From the NCBI GenBank assembly GCA_963704035.1, contig CAVPGR010000004.1, positions 496,001-560,000 of the forward strand: 64,000 bases of DNA, given 5' to 3'. This stretch comes from JAOSJL01 sp963704035. Its GTDB lineage: Bacteria; Actinomycetota; Acidimicrobiia; IMCC26256; JAOSJL01. Both the position numbers and the translations under genes were made by a program. The notes beneath the pieces are model-generated. The model made no database searches. It worked only from the letters and a program-made list of their open reading frames with translations, and was not told where the DNA came from. Positions 50,314 through 58,843 of this stretch are shown piece after piece (position 1 is the first letter of the stretch; each line of letters opens with the position of its first letter).

Positions 50314-51516
50314 CTAGTTCGAACCCTCGTCGGTCTCGGGCCGGCCCTGGAGAAGAGCGTCGCGCACGGCGAAGTAGGCAGGTTTGGGTTCGCCGGACTC
50401 GTCGAACAGGAGGGCGTCGGCCTCTTCGTATCCGATGAATCCCGTGGTGAGGGGATGGTTCCAGAGGGGCCGCTCGTCGGTGACGCCCCAGATCAGGATG
50501 TCGGTACACCTCGGTATCGACAGGCAGGTCTCGACTTCCTTCCGATAGTTGTCGGCCTGGTACCCGAAGCGGTCCTCCCGAGCCGGGTCGACCGGGTTGT
50601 CGAGCTCGGAGATCCACACGTCGACACCGAGGTCGGCCACCTCTTCCATCGTGGCCCGGAGAAGATCGAAATCAGGCTCCCGGTCGAGGAGCTCGGTGAA
50701 CATGAGATGACCCTGGAAGCCCACCGCATCGATGGGAGCACCCGCGGCGACCAGGTCGCGCACCAGATTCACCAGACCCTCGGCCTTGACGGGGAAGTAC
50801 TCGACGTAGTTCTCGTTCAGGACGAGGTCGACGCCCTCGGGTGCTTCCTCGTCGACGATCTCGAAGAGCTCGACGATGTAGTCGGGCCCGAGCACGTCGT
50901 AGAAGTGGTTCTGATAGATCTCACCCGACTGGCCCAGCGTCGGGAGCGGTTCGTTGATGACGTTGATCTTGTCGATCTCCGGATAGCGCTCGAACAGCTC
51001 ACGAGCCCGAGTGCGCAGCACTTCTCGCAGCTCCTCGGGATCGGTGATGCCCTGCACCCAGCCGGGATCGGGAAAACCCGGGAGATCGTCGAGGAACTCC
51101 TGATCCCACGCAAAGTGAAATGCCGCCTGGTCGAGGTCGTTCTCCCGGGCGACCTCGTAGAGCTCGGCGGGGGCTCCCCAATTCGGTTCATCGCGCTCGG
51201 GCCAGGTTTCTCTCCATGAGACGTCGTGTGTCGCGATCAGGTTTCCCTCGTCGAGACCGATCTGCCAGCCCGGTTCACCGGCATCCTGCGGGAGAAGGAA
51301 GCCGATGTTGACGCCGGCGAGCTCACCCGCTTGCCAGAGCCGGCAGTCACCGTCGGCACAGGCTTCTTGGGCGGTCTCCGCGGTCTCCGGCGCGTCCCGC
51401 TCCTTCCCCGTCTCGGCGTCGTTGCCCGATTGACTGCAGGCTGCGACCACCACGGCGATTGCAACCAGGCAGGCAACGGTCGCTCGCTCGCGTCTCGTGA
51501 TCCTCGTGATCCTCAT
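50314..51516 (-). CDS. Secreted GH10 endo-beta-1,4-xylanase-like glycosidase
   Basis: 400 residues from ATG 51516 with a lipoprotein signal (VVVAACSQSG) and an acidic linker. The GH10 barrel follows: FHFAWDQEFLDD where xylanases have the substrate-binding His-Trp pair, the acid/base Glu in INVINEP (E189) and the nucleophile Glu in VDVWISELD (E304), then FGYQADNYRKEVETCLSIPRCTDILIWGVTDERPLW. Both catalytic residues are kept, so an active exo- or endo-xylanase on the cell surface is likely. The 850-residue frame that covers this gene is a run-on with shadows upstream. Its ATG overlaps the purU stop. Confidence 0.88.
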   Translation of the reverse strand: MRITRITRRERATVACLVAIAVVVAACSQSGNDAETGKERDAPETAETAQEACADGDCRLWQAGELAGVNIGFLLPQDAGEPGWQIGLDEGNLIATHDVSWRETWPERDEPNWGAPAELYEVARENDLDQAAFHFAWDQEFLDDLPGFPDPGWVQGITDPEELREVLRTRARELFERYPEIDKINVINEPLPTLGQSGEIYQNHFYDVLGPDYIVELFEIVDEEAPEGVDLVLNENYVEYFPVKAEGLVNLVRDLVAAGAPIDAVGFQGHLMFTELLDREPDFDLLRATMEEVADLGVDVWISELDNPVDPAREDRFGYQADNYRKEVETCLSIPRCTDILIWGVTDERPLWNHPLTTGFIGYEEADALLFDESGEPKPAYFAVRDALLQGRPETDEGSN

Positions 51517-52389
51517 GCGAAGACGATGGTCTTGGTGCCGTAGACGAGGACGCGGTGTGCGAGGTGGAGGCTGACGGAACGCGCCAGCACGGTCTTCTCG
51601 ATGTCGCGGCCCTTGCGTACGAGATCGTCGACGGTGTCGCGGTGGCTCACGTGGATGACGCCCTGGTCGATGATCGGGCCGTCGTCGAGATCCTCGGTGG
51701 CGTAGTGCGCGGTGGCGCCGATCAGCTTCACGCCCCGCTCGTGGGCCTGGTGGTAAGGCTTTCCGCCGGCGAACGCCGGGAGGAACGAGTGGTGGATGTT
51801 GATGATCCGGTTGCGCCAGCGCTCGACGAACCCGCCGGACAGGATCTGCATGTAGCGCGCCAGAACCACGAGGTCGATGTCGTGCTCGTCGAGCAGCGCG
51901 AGCACAGTGGCCTCCTGGTCCGCCTTCGTGGACGTTTCGATCGGAAGGTGGTGATAGGCGACGCCGAAATAGCCGGCCAGCTCCGCGTGATCGGGGTGGT
52001 TCGAGATCACGAGTGGGATCTCTGCGCGTAGCTCGCCCGTCTCCCAGCGGGCCAACAGGTCGTGGAGGCAGTGAGGCTCGCGCTGACGCGAGGATCGCCA
52101 CCCGCGGTACGGGATCCGAGAACGCGAGCCCGACCTGCATCCCGAAGCGCTGTGCAACCTCGCTGAACGCGGGAGCGATGGCCTCTCGCCCGAGCGCGAA
52201 CCCGGCGAGCTCGAACTCGACACGCTGGAAGAACACGCCGTCCTCGAAATCGGTGTGCTGCTCGGCGTGCACGATGTTGCCGCCGTTGGCGGCGATGAAC
52301 TCCGCCACACCGGCCACGAGCCCCGGCTGGTCGGGGCACGACAGCGTCAGGATGGCAGTCTCGGAACGCGCTCCTGAGGATGTCGTCAT
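51513..52389 (-). pseudogene. purU: Formyltetrahydrofolate deformylase, frameshifted
   Basis: From ATG 52389 the ACT regulatory domain reads AILTLSCPDQPGLVAGVAEFIAANGGNIVHAEQHTDFEDGVFFQRVEFEL; then near 52077-52090 the frame slips by one base, and the other frame gives EPHCLHDLLARWETGELRAEIPLVISNHPDH, ARYMQILSGGFV, IINIHHSFLPAFAGGKPYHQA and AHYATEDLDDGPIIDQ. The catalytic Asn-His-Asp of the formyl hydrolase domain are present (IINIHHSFLP, DDGPII). Corrected length about 291 residues, the normal PurU size. It releases formate from 10-formyl-THF. The frame break would abolish it; error is plausible because the rest is well kept. Confidence 0.85.
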
Positions 52390-52390
52390 C

Positions 52391-53407
52391 TCAGGAACTC
52401 CCGTGCAGAGGAAAGTAGCCGGGCACCCGGTGGTGCAGTGTGTCGAGATACACCTTCGCCTCGGGTGGCTTGGCGAAACGGCCGTGCGACCAACGGATCT
52501 CGACGTGACCGTCGACCGGTACGTCGTTGCCCGTGTCGTTATCGCGCACCGACGCCTGCCACCGCACGGTCGGCTGGCCGGCCTCGTCACCCCACACGTC
52601 GAAACTGCGCAGGTCAAAGCGCTGTCGCCAGTCCCACGGTGTGGCGATACGCAACCGCAGGGTGCGACCCGACGAAGCACCGAGCACGAAATACGGAGCA
52701 TTCGCGATTCGCAGCAACCGCCACAACATCTGTTCTCGGTCACGCTTGTGTTCGAGTCGATCCCGCCACCGCGCCGCGGAGCTCCGGGCAACCTCGGCGG
52801 AGAACTTTCGGGCCACCAGCGCGGTGGACGCCGACCAATCGCCGCGGAGACTCTCGCGGAGCACACCGCGGTGGTCGCGCGTCAGGTCGGCGGCGAACGG
52901 GGGCAGCCCCAGGTCAGCAGGCAGCTCGTGACGCACCGCCTCGTAGAGCTCCTGATACGCATCGGGGGCCACAGCGAGAAACCAGTCGTCGGATGTGGCT
53001 TCGCGTGCACGTCGGAGCGAATGGTCGAAGAGCGACGCCGGCGACGCGTTCACGAGGATCTTCGACAGGTACTTGCAGCTCACGAGGTACACGTGGTCGA
53101 TGCGCAGGTCGGCCGGAACCGGGTCCTCCCCCGGCACTCGCTGGTTTCCTTTCCACTCGACGATTCTCGGGCGTCGGCCGGCCAACGTGTCGTCGGCGTC
53201 GAGGAGTGCTCGACCGTTGGCCCACGCGGCGGCGAACTCTGCGCGGTACTCCCCCACCGTTCGCATTGAGCCCAGCCGCTCCCACACTCCATCGTCGACG
53301 TTGCACAACTCGGGTGGCCGCGTGGACAGCGCCTCATCGAGAGTGAAGGCGCCCAGGGTCGCGAGGCCTGTGACGATCTCGGTGATCTCGGTACGTGCGG
53401 CGGGCAC
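52391..53407 (-). CDS. Possible restriction endonuclease partner of the adjacent methyltransferase
   Basis: 338 residues from GTG 53407. I do not recognise the family with confidence. The N-terminal part has a PD-(D/E)XK-like pattern: RPRIVEWKGNQRVPG (ExK near residues 84-86) and RIDHVYLVSCKYLSKILVNASPASLFDH (Asp104, Lys112). The middle and C-terminus are mixed alpha/beta with Arg/Trp-rich stretches (ARWRDRLEHKRDREQMLWRLL, TPWDWRQRFDLRSFDVWGDE). It lies 52 bases after the DNA methyltransferase on the same strand, the usual layout of a type II R-M pair. Function inferred from motif hints and context. Confidence 0.5.
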   Translation of the reverse strand: MPAARTEITEIVTGLATLGAFTLDEALSTRPPELCNVDDGVWERLGSMRTVGEYRAEFAAAWANGRALLDADDTLAGRRPRIVEWKGNQRVPGEDPVPADLRIDHVYLVSCKYLSKILVNASPASLFDHSLRRAREATSDDWFLAVAPDAYQELYEAVRHELPADLGLPPFAADLTRDHRGVLRESLRGDWSASTALVARKFSAEVARSSAARWRDRLEHKRDREQMLWRLLRIANAPYFVLGASSGRTLRLRIATPWDWRQRFDLRSFDVWGDEAGQPTVRWQASVRDNDTGNDVPVDGHVEIRWSHGRFAKPPEAKVYLDTLHHRVPGYFPLHGSS

Positions 53408-53459
53408 GACTTCTCAGCGTCCGGGCGAGTACGTCGAGCGTTCCACCGCACGCACGACG

Positions 53460-55037
53460 CTATGCCGTCGTCGGACGGGACGGGTCGAGGAGGTCGCCGA
53501 TCGGACGACCGTCGCTCTCCCCGATGGCGTAGGCGGCGAGGCGGTCTCTGCCGCTCTGCGAGAGCAGCTCGACGGCATCGACGATCAACTCGCCGCGCGC
53601 CTTGCGCAGTGCCGCACCTCCTGCGCTGGCGGGCACAGGCAGGTCCGTCGTGAGGAGAACCAGCGGCTCGGGTTCGCCGTCGTGGAGTCGCATCACGGCG
53701 GCTCGTCCGAGTGCGTTCCACAACACGTCGGAGCGCCGCAGACCGGCATGCCCTGTCGTGAAGCCACCTGCGAGATCGAAGTGCCACGTCCGCCCTGTTG
53801 CATCACGTGCGCGCAGGTCGGCCGTGGTCCCGGCAACCTGACGTCGCGTGACGACGACGTCGTCGAATCCGGCGAGGCGCAGGAGCTCCTCGGCGACTTC
53901 CTTCGCCGCTCGCCCTTCGCGCACGAGCCGCGCGATCGGGTCTTCGTGGGCGGGGAGAGGCTCGGGTGCGGCCGGGAGTTCGACACGCTCCCGGGCGAGT
54001 CGGGTCTCCTCGTGTGCCCGCAGAAGCCGTTCCTCACGCACCCGCTCCCGGGCGGCAGCGACATACTCGCCGTCGGTGTCGTACCCGACGTAGCGGCGGT
54101 CTGTGCGCACCGCCGCCACCGCGGTGGACCCCGACCCCATGAACGGATCGAGCACGAGGTCGCCCCGATAGGTGTAGAGCTCGATGCAGCGCTCTGGAAG
54201 CTCGACCGGAAACGGCGCGGGATGCCCGACCCTCGTGGCGCTCTCGGCCGGAATCTCCCACACGTCGGTCGTGGCCTCCATGAACTCGTCCTTCCAGATC
54301 GAGTCCTCGGAGGGAAGTGTGAGATTGGCGCGTTCGCGACGGTTCTTCGCTCGGTCGAACCGACCCTTGCTCGCCACGATCACCCGCTCGGTGAGATCAC
54401 GCAGAACCGGGTTGGCGGCACTCTGGAACGACCCCCACGCACAGCTCCCGGCAGCGCCCTTCGCCTTCATCCACACGATCTCGCCGCGCAACAGCAGATG
54501 CAGCCTGTTCTGGAGGATGTCGATCACGTCGGCCGCGAGCGAGCGGTAGGGGCGACGCCCGAGATTGGCGACGTTCACGGCGATGCGACCGCCCGGCTCG
54601 AGCTTGTCGACACACTCGGCAAAGACGTCGGTGAGCATCTCGAGGTACTCGAGGTAGCTGGCCGGTATGTGACCCTCCCCCAACGCCTCCTCATACTCCT
54701 TGCCGGCGAAGTAGGGCGGCGACGTGACGACGAGCGCCACCGACGACGACGCGACACCGTCCATGGACCGTGAATCACCGACCACGATCTCGTCGACCAT
54801 CGAGGGAGCCGCGACGTGGTCGTCGTCGGAGATCTCGGGTTCGGTGAAGCGCTCGTAGAAGGCGGAGGCGTCGTGAGCCTCACGCTTGCCGGTGCCGAAA
54901 TTCGAGGTGGCGGTGGGACGCCGCGTGCGCGCCGAGGATTCGAGTGGGGATTCGAGTGCGGATTCGAGTGCGGATTCGAGTGCGGATTCGGACGCATCAC
55001 CGACCGCCTCCAGATCCGCCCGCTCCGACTTCGCCAT
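53460..55037 (-). CDS. Site-specific DNA methyltransferase (beta/N4-N6 amino type)
   Basis: 525 residues from ATG 55037. Catalytic motif IV TSPPYF at residues 105-110 comes before the SAM-binding motif DPFMGSGSTAV near 297-305, the beta-class order of amino-methyltransferases (N6-adenine or N4-cytosine). GHPAPFPVELPERCIELYTYRGDLVLDPF is the standard lead-in. A C-terminal domain of about 150 residues (FDDVVVTRRQVAGTTADLRA to GDLLDPS) probably reads DNA sequence or interacts with the partner gene. Near the N-terminus (about residues 17-32) are ESAL repeats coded by a 12-base tandem array. With the gene at 52391 it may form a restriction-modification system. Confidence 0.88.
   Translation of the reverse strand: MAKSERADLEAVGDASESALESALESALESPLESSARTRRPTATSNFGTGKREAHDASAFYERFTEPEISDDDHVAAPSMVDEIVVGDSRSMDGVASSSVALVVTSPPYFAGKEYEEALGEGHIPASYLEYLEMLTDVFAECVDKLEPGGRIAVNVANLGRRPYRSLAADVIDILQNRLHLLLRGEIVWMKAKGAAGSCAWGSFQSAANPVLRDLTERVIVASKGRFDRAKNRRERANLTLPSEDSIWKDEFMEATTDVWEIPAESATRVGHPAPFPVELPERCIELYTYRGDLVLDPFMGSGSTAVAAVRTDRRYVGYDTDGEYVAAARERVREERLLRAHEETRLARERVELPAAPEPLPAHEDPIARLVREGRAAKEVAEELLRLAGFDDVVVTRRQVAGTTADLRARDATGRTWHFDLAGGFTTGHAGLRRSDVLWNALGRAAVMRLHDGEPEPLVLLTTDLPVPASAGGAALRKARGELIVDAVELLSQSGRDRLAAYAIGESDGRPIGDLLDPSRPTTA
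54937..54984. repeat. 12-bp tandem repeat in methyltransferase N-terminus
   Basis: Four copies of GATTCGAGTGCG (the first ends GTGGG) run head to tail, with a partial fifth. Each adds four residues (ESAL or ESPL). Because the unit is a multiple of three, copy changes alter linker length without changing frame. Confidence 0.85.
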
Positions 55038-55149
55038 GGTGATACCCGTCCCCCGTTTCGACGATGTTCGCACACGACCCCCGGGAGCCGCGTCATGGGA
55101 CAGACTCGCGGTCGGGTGTGACACTCACCCCGTGGGGGAAGGCGACAGC

Positions 55150-55890
55150 GTGGAGCAGGCAGGCCGAGAGCCAGACCCGAAAAGCGCGGAATCGGCCGAC
55201 TTCTACGACGAGATCTACGCCCGGAAAGACTACGAAGGCGAAGCCGCCCGTATCGCCGCTCTCGTACGGCAACGGAACGCCACCGCCACGACCCTGCTCG
55301 ACGTGGCCTGTGGCACAGGCCGCCATCTCGAACAGTTCGCAGGGTCGTTCGCGTGCGAGGGGCTCGACATCAATCCGGCACTCCTCGAGATCGCGCGTCG
55401 ACGCTGCGGAGACGTGACCTTCACCCAGGCGAACATGACCGCCTTCGAACTCGGACGCACATTCGATGTCGTCACGTGTCTGTTCTCGGCGATCGGCTAC
55501 GCCCGGACCGTCGATCGTCTCGATGCCGCAGTGAGCACCATGGCCCGGCACCTCGCGCCCGGTGGCGTGCTCGTGGTGGAGCCGTTCGTCAAGCCCGATG
55601 AATGGGTTGTCGGGCGCGTGGCAGTCGAGACACCGGTCGACGACGGCCGCCGTGCACTGGTGCGCATGGCCACGAGTGACCGTGTCGACGACCTCGCCCT
55701 ACTCGACCTGCACTACCTGTCGGGTCGTGACGCCGAAGTCGAGTACTCACGCGAACACCTCGAGATCGGGCTGTTCACCTTCGAGCAGTACACGGCAGCA
55801 TTCGAGGCGGCGGGACTCGAGGAAATCACCGTCGACACCGAGGGACTCATCGGACGCGGCCTCGTCACAGGCGTACGGCCCGAGCGCTAG
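55150..55890 (+). CDS. Class I SAM-dependent methyltransferase
   Basis: 246 residues. GTG 55150 is chosen because GGGGGAAGG lies 7 bases upstream; GTG 55132 is also in frame. The Rossmann motif I is TLLDVACGTGRHLEQF, followed by the acidic GLDINPALLEIARRR, VVTCLFSAIGYARTVDRLDAAV and LAPGGVLVVEPF. The C-terminal part (YSREHLEIGLFTFEQYTAAFEAAGLEE) is typical of small-molecule or glycopeptide-sugar N-methyltransferases. Substrate unknown. It is divergent from the DNA methyltransferase and converges, with a 4-base overlap, on the truncated SDR at 55887. Confidence 0.87.
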   Translation: MEQAGREPDPKSAESADFYDEIYARKDYEGEAARIAALVRQRNATATTLLDVACGTGRHLEQFAGSFACEGLDINPALLEIARRRCGDVTFTQANMTAFELGRTFDVVTCLFSAIGYARTVDRLDAAVSTMARHLAPGGVLVVEPFVKPDEWVVGRVAVETPVDDGRRALVRMATSDRVDDLALLDLHYLSGRDAEVEYSREHLEIGLFTFEQYTAAFEAAGLEEITVDTEGLIGRGLVTGVRPER

Positions 55891-56207
55891 GACTCCGGGA
55901 AGATCTCGGCCACCATCTCGACGAGCGCCTCGGCATCCGCGGGATCGTCGGGATCACCGACGAACGCCGCGACGCGGGGGCGACATGCGTCGGTAGCGCC
56001 CCCGGTTCCCGTCGTGTCGCCCGCTTCTTCCGCGAGAGCACGAACCTCCGCGACCGTGGCGCCCGCTGCGTCGGCGTCGGCATCCACCGCCACGACCGAC
56101 GCACCCTCCCGGGCGAGCGCCATCGCTGCGGCGCGGCCCTGTGACGTTCCCGTGCCGGTGACGATTGCGACGCGACCACTCAGCCGTTGGCCGTCCGCTG
56201 TTGCCAT
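55887..56207 (-). CDS. Truncated SDR (N-terminal Rossmann part only)
   Basis: 106 residues: LSGRVAIVTGTGTSQGRAAAMALAREGASVVAVDADADAAGATVAEVRALAEEAGD, then CRPRVAAFVGDPDDPADAEALVEMVAEIFPES. The TGxxxxxG cofactor loop and Asp after strand 2 are present, but there is no NNAG, catalytic Ser or YxxxK; a normal SDR needs about 150 more residues. It may be the remnant of a longer gene or a free nucleotide-binding domain. It lies 9 bases after the FtsH-like start region on the same strand and overlaps the methyltransferase end. Confidence 0.6.
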   Translation of the reverse strand: MATADGQRLSGRVAIVTGTGTSQGRAAAMALAREGASVVAVDADADAAGATVAEVRALAEEAGDTTGTGGATDACRPRVAAFVGDPDDPADAEALVEMVAEIFPES

Positions 56208-56216
56208 GAGCTGATT

Positions 56217-58181
56217 TTAGATGTCGCCGCCGGCCTCGAGCTCACGCGCCGCCTCGGCCTCGGCGAGCACGTCGAGGATCTCGTCACCGATGAGCTCGTC
56301 ACGGATCAACAGTTCGTCGCGCAGCGCCGCCACCAGGTGACGGTTCTCGTCGAGAGTGGTGCGCACGTCGGTCTTCGCCTGGTCGAGGAGTCGTTCGACG
56401 GCCGCGCGCGCCTCCTTGTCGGCGAGCACCTTCGTCACGAGACCCTGCGAGACGGGACCTGCCTCGACGGCCTCGAAAGACACGAGGGAGCCGGCCATCC
56501 CGAGCGCTCCGACCATGACGGCCGCAATGCGCGTGGCAGCTGCGAGGTCGCTGCCCGGTCCCGTTCCCGACTCACCGAGAAACAGCTCCTCGGCCGTCAT
56601 GCCGCCGAGCGCGATCTGGATCTGGGACGTGAGCTCACTGCGAGTCTTGGTGAAGCGCTCTTCGAGATCCGAATGTGCGAGCAGGCCGAGCGCCTCCCGA
56701 CGCTTGATGATCGAGAGGACCTCGAGCTTGCGGTCGACGCCGACGACGTGCGCCATGACGGCGTGGCCGGCCTCGTGGGTGGCGATCGAACGCTTCTCGT
56801 CGTCGGTGTACTCCACAGGTTGTTTGAGACCGATCTCCTCGGTGAACTTCGCCTGCTGGAGGTCACCCCAGTCCATGGCGTCACGCTCGTCGCGCAACGA
56901 CCACACGAGTGCCTCGTCGAGGAGATGCTCGATCATCACCGGCGAGTAGCCGAACGTCATCGCCGCCAACTGATCGCGCCGCTCCTCCTTGTCGAGCTCG
57001 GGAACGTGCGCCTTCTTGTCGAGGTAGTAGTCGAGGATCTCGCGGCGTCCGGAGCGACCGGGCAGGTCGAAGTGGATCGAGCGGTCGAAGCGACCGGGGC
57101 GCAAGAGTGCGGGATCGAGGTCGGCCGCACGGTTGGTCGCGCCGATCACGAGGATGTTGGCGCTCGTGGGCGGGCGCTTCTCGAACTGGCGCGATTCGGG
57201 GAGCCAGCGGTTGACGAGGTCGATCCCCGCTCCCCGAAGACGTCGGCCGACCGTGGGCTCGTCGAACGATTGGAGTTGCACCAGCAGTTCGTTGACGACG
57301 CCGCTGATACCTTCGCGCTGTCCCGACCGTTCGACGGTGCGTCCCGCGTCCGGGCCCACGCCGTGCGTGCCGTTCGTGCCATCGAGCGCGCGCTGGATGG
57401 ACAGCTCGGCGGGAATCGGGGAAGAGCGCATGCCGGAGCGGGCACCGGCGATGGCGTCGATCTCCTCGAGGAATCCGATCGCACCGCCCTCCTTGCGGGC
57501 CGCCTTGCGCAGGCTGCGGAAGTAGGAACGGATCTTGCGGTTCGTCTGCCCGTAGTACATCGACTGGAAGGAGCTCGCCGACGCGAACAGGAACGGTACC
57601 CCGGCCTCGGCGGCCATCGCCTTGGCCATATAGGTCTTGCCGGTACCGGGTGGGCCCTCGAAGAGAAGAGCACGGCGCGGCGTCCCGCCCATCCGGTCGC
57701 GGAAGGTCTTGTAGGCGAGGAAGAGGTTCAGCGTCTTGACGACCTCTTCCTTCACGATCCCGAGGCCGCGCACGTCGTCGAAGCGGACGCTGATCTCACT
57801 CGGTCGGTAGAGCACGTGGGGCGAACGCCCCGCGAACAAAAGCGGCGCCAACAACGCGCCGACGAGGATCGTTCCGAGGATGATGACGGGCAGGTAGTCG
57901 GGCAGCCACTCCGGTGGAGCGGGGAGTCCGAGTTGCACGGGGTTGCCGGTTGCCCACCGCAGGTACATGAAGGCCGCTGCAACCGCCAGCACGGCGACCA
58001 CCGTGGAGAGCCTCCGCCGGCGGTGACGCTCCCGGTCATCGGACACGTCGGCGCGTCCACGCAGCACCGCTGTCTCGCGCAGGACGTCGGTGTCCTGGAG
58101 GTCGGAGTCGGCAGGACCGACATCGTGCCGCGTGGGCCGCGGCCTCGACATCAATGTCGCGTGGTCTGGATCGTCTGACAC
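56217..58181 (-). CDS. FtsH-like membrane AAA+ zinc protease
   Basis: 654 residues from GTG 58181. Two membrane segments (about 59-76 and 97-116) enclose a short loop, much smaller than the usual FtsH periplasmic domain. The AAA module has Walker A GPPGTGKT (176-183), Walker B IGFLEEID (Glu where FtsH usually has FIDEID), and NILVIGATNRAADLDPALLRPGRFD with the second region of homology. Zinc motif HEAGH is at 469-473; a third ligand is likely the Asp in GPGSDLAAAT. A basic N-terminal tail and an insert with Arg-rich repeats distinguish it from housekeeping FtsH. Probably a specialised quality-control protease. Confidence 0.88.
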   Translation of the reverse strand: MSDDPDHATLMSRPRPTRHDVGPADSDLQDTDVLRETAVLRGRADVSDDRERHRRRRLSTVVAVLAVAAAFMYLRWATGNPVQLGLPAPPEWLPDYLPVIILGTILVGALLAPLLFAGRSPHVLYRPSEISVRFDDVRGLGIVKEEVVKTLNLFLAYKTFRDRMGGTPRRALLFEGPPGTGKTYMAKAMAAEAGVPFLFASASSFQSMYYGQTNRKIRSYFRSLRKAARKEGGAIGFLEEIDAIAGARSGMRSSPIPAELSIQRALDGTNGTHGVGPDAGRTVERSGQREGISGVVNELLVQLQSFDEPTVGRRLRGAGIDLVNRWLPESRQFEKRPPTSANILVIGATNRAADLDPALLRPGRFDRSIHFDLPGRSGRREILDYYLDKKAHVPELDKEERRDQLAAMTFGYSPVMIEHLLDEALVWSLRDERDAMDWGDLQQAKFTEEIGLKQPVEYTDDEKRSIATHEAGHAVMAHVVGVDRKLEVLSIIKRREALGLLAHSDLEERFTKTRSELTSQIQIALGGMTAEELFLGESGTGPGSDLAAATRIAAVMVGALGMAGSLVSFEAVEAGPVSQGLVTKVLADKEARAAVERLLDQAKTDVRTTLDENRHLVAALRDELLIRDELIGDEILDVLAEAEAARELEAGGDI

Positions 58182-58286
58182 GCATCGTGAAACTCCTCGA
58201 GGCTGGTGACCACTTAGAGTAGTCGCTGTGGGCGGCCGAGGACAGACCCGATTTGGACAGATTTCCGCCAGTAAACGCCGGGCTCT

Positions 58287-58823
58287 CTATGCGGGCCTGA
58301 TCTTTTCGGGGATGTCGTCGCGCATCGGGTTGGCCTGGTCCCGGTCGGACAGCACGGGCCGGGCATCCGGCCAGTCGACCTCGATCGCCGGATCGTTCCA
58401 CGCCACTCCCAGTTCGTCGTCGGGGTCGTAATAGCCGTCGACGAGGTACGTGATCGTGAGGTCGGTCATGGCGTAGAAGCCGTGGGCGACACCTCGGGGG
58501 ATGTAGACACCACGGTGGTCGTGTTCGCCGATCTCGAGCGACAGCGTGTTGCGGTTCGTCGGCGACGACTCCCGCAGGTCGTGTAGCACGACGAGCGCCC
58601 GGCCGAACGGCACGTACCAGTAGTCGGCCTGACGGCGGTGGTAGTGCAGGCCCACGAGCGTGCCTTTGGTGCGGTCGGCACGGTTCGCCTGGATCATGGG
58701 AGCGGCGCCGGGAATCCATTCGTGGCGCCACGACTCGAGGAAGAACCCGCGATCGTCGGAGAAGATCTTCGGCTCGACGACGTAGACGCCATCGATGACA
58801 TCGGATGCGGTGACAGTGGCCAT
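58287..58823 (-). CDS. dTDP-4-dehydrorhamnose 3,5-epimerase-like protein (RmlC)
   Basis: 178 residues from ATG 58823: VYVVEPKIFSDDRGFFLESWRHEWIPG, then TLVGLHYHRRQADYWYVPFGRALVVLHDLRESSPT (catalytic His in GLHYH), VYIPRGVAHGFYAMTDLTITYLVDGYYDPDDELGVAWNDPAIEVDWP. All signatures of the cupin sugar epimerase are present. It isomerises dTDP-4-keto sugar at C3 and C5 for rhamnose or related sugars. No rmlABD neighbours are visible, so it may serve a scattered pathway or a different NDP-sugar. Confidence 0.9.
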   Translation of the reverse strand: MATVTASDVIDGVYVVEPKIFSDDRGFFLESWRHEWIPGAAPMIQANRADRTKGTLVGLHYHRRQADYWYVPFGRALVVLHDLRESSPTNRNTLSLEIGEHDHRGVYIPRGVAHGFYAMTDLTITYLVDGYYDPDDELGVAWNDPAIEVDWPDARPVLSDRDQANPMRDDIPEKIRPA

Positions 58824-58843
58824 GACGGTGCAGCCTGACCCGC

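Noticed and set aside
50314..52866. A single 850-residue protein spanning GH10 and purU regions
   Set aside because: It joins the end of GH10, a non-matching frame of purU and shadow sequence; each part belongs to separate genes with their own starts.
58200..58225. ACTTAGAGTAG near the FtsH-like start as a seventh cluster palindrome
   Set aside because: Only one half-site; the second half is missing and the gene is unrelated.
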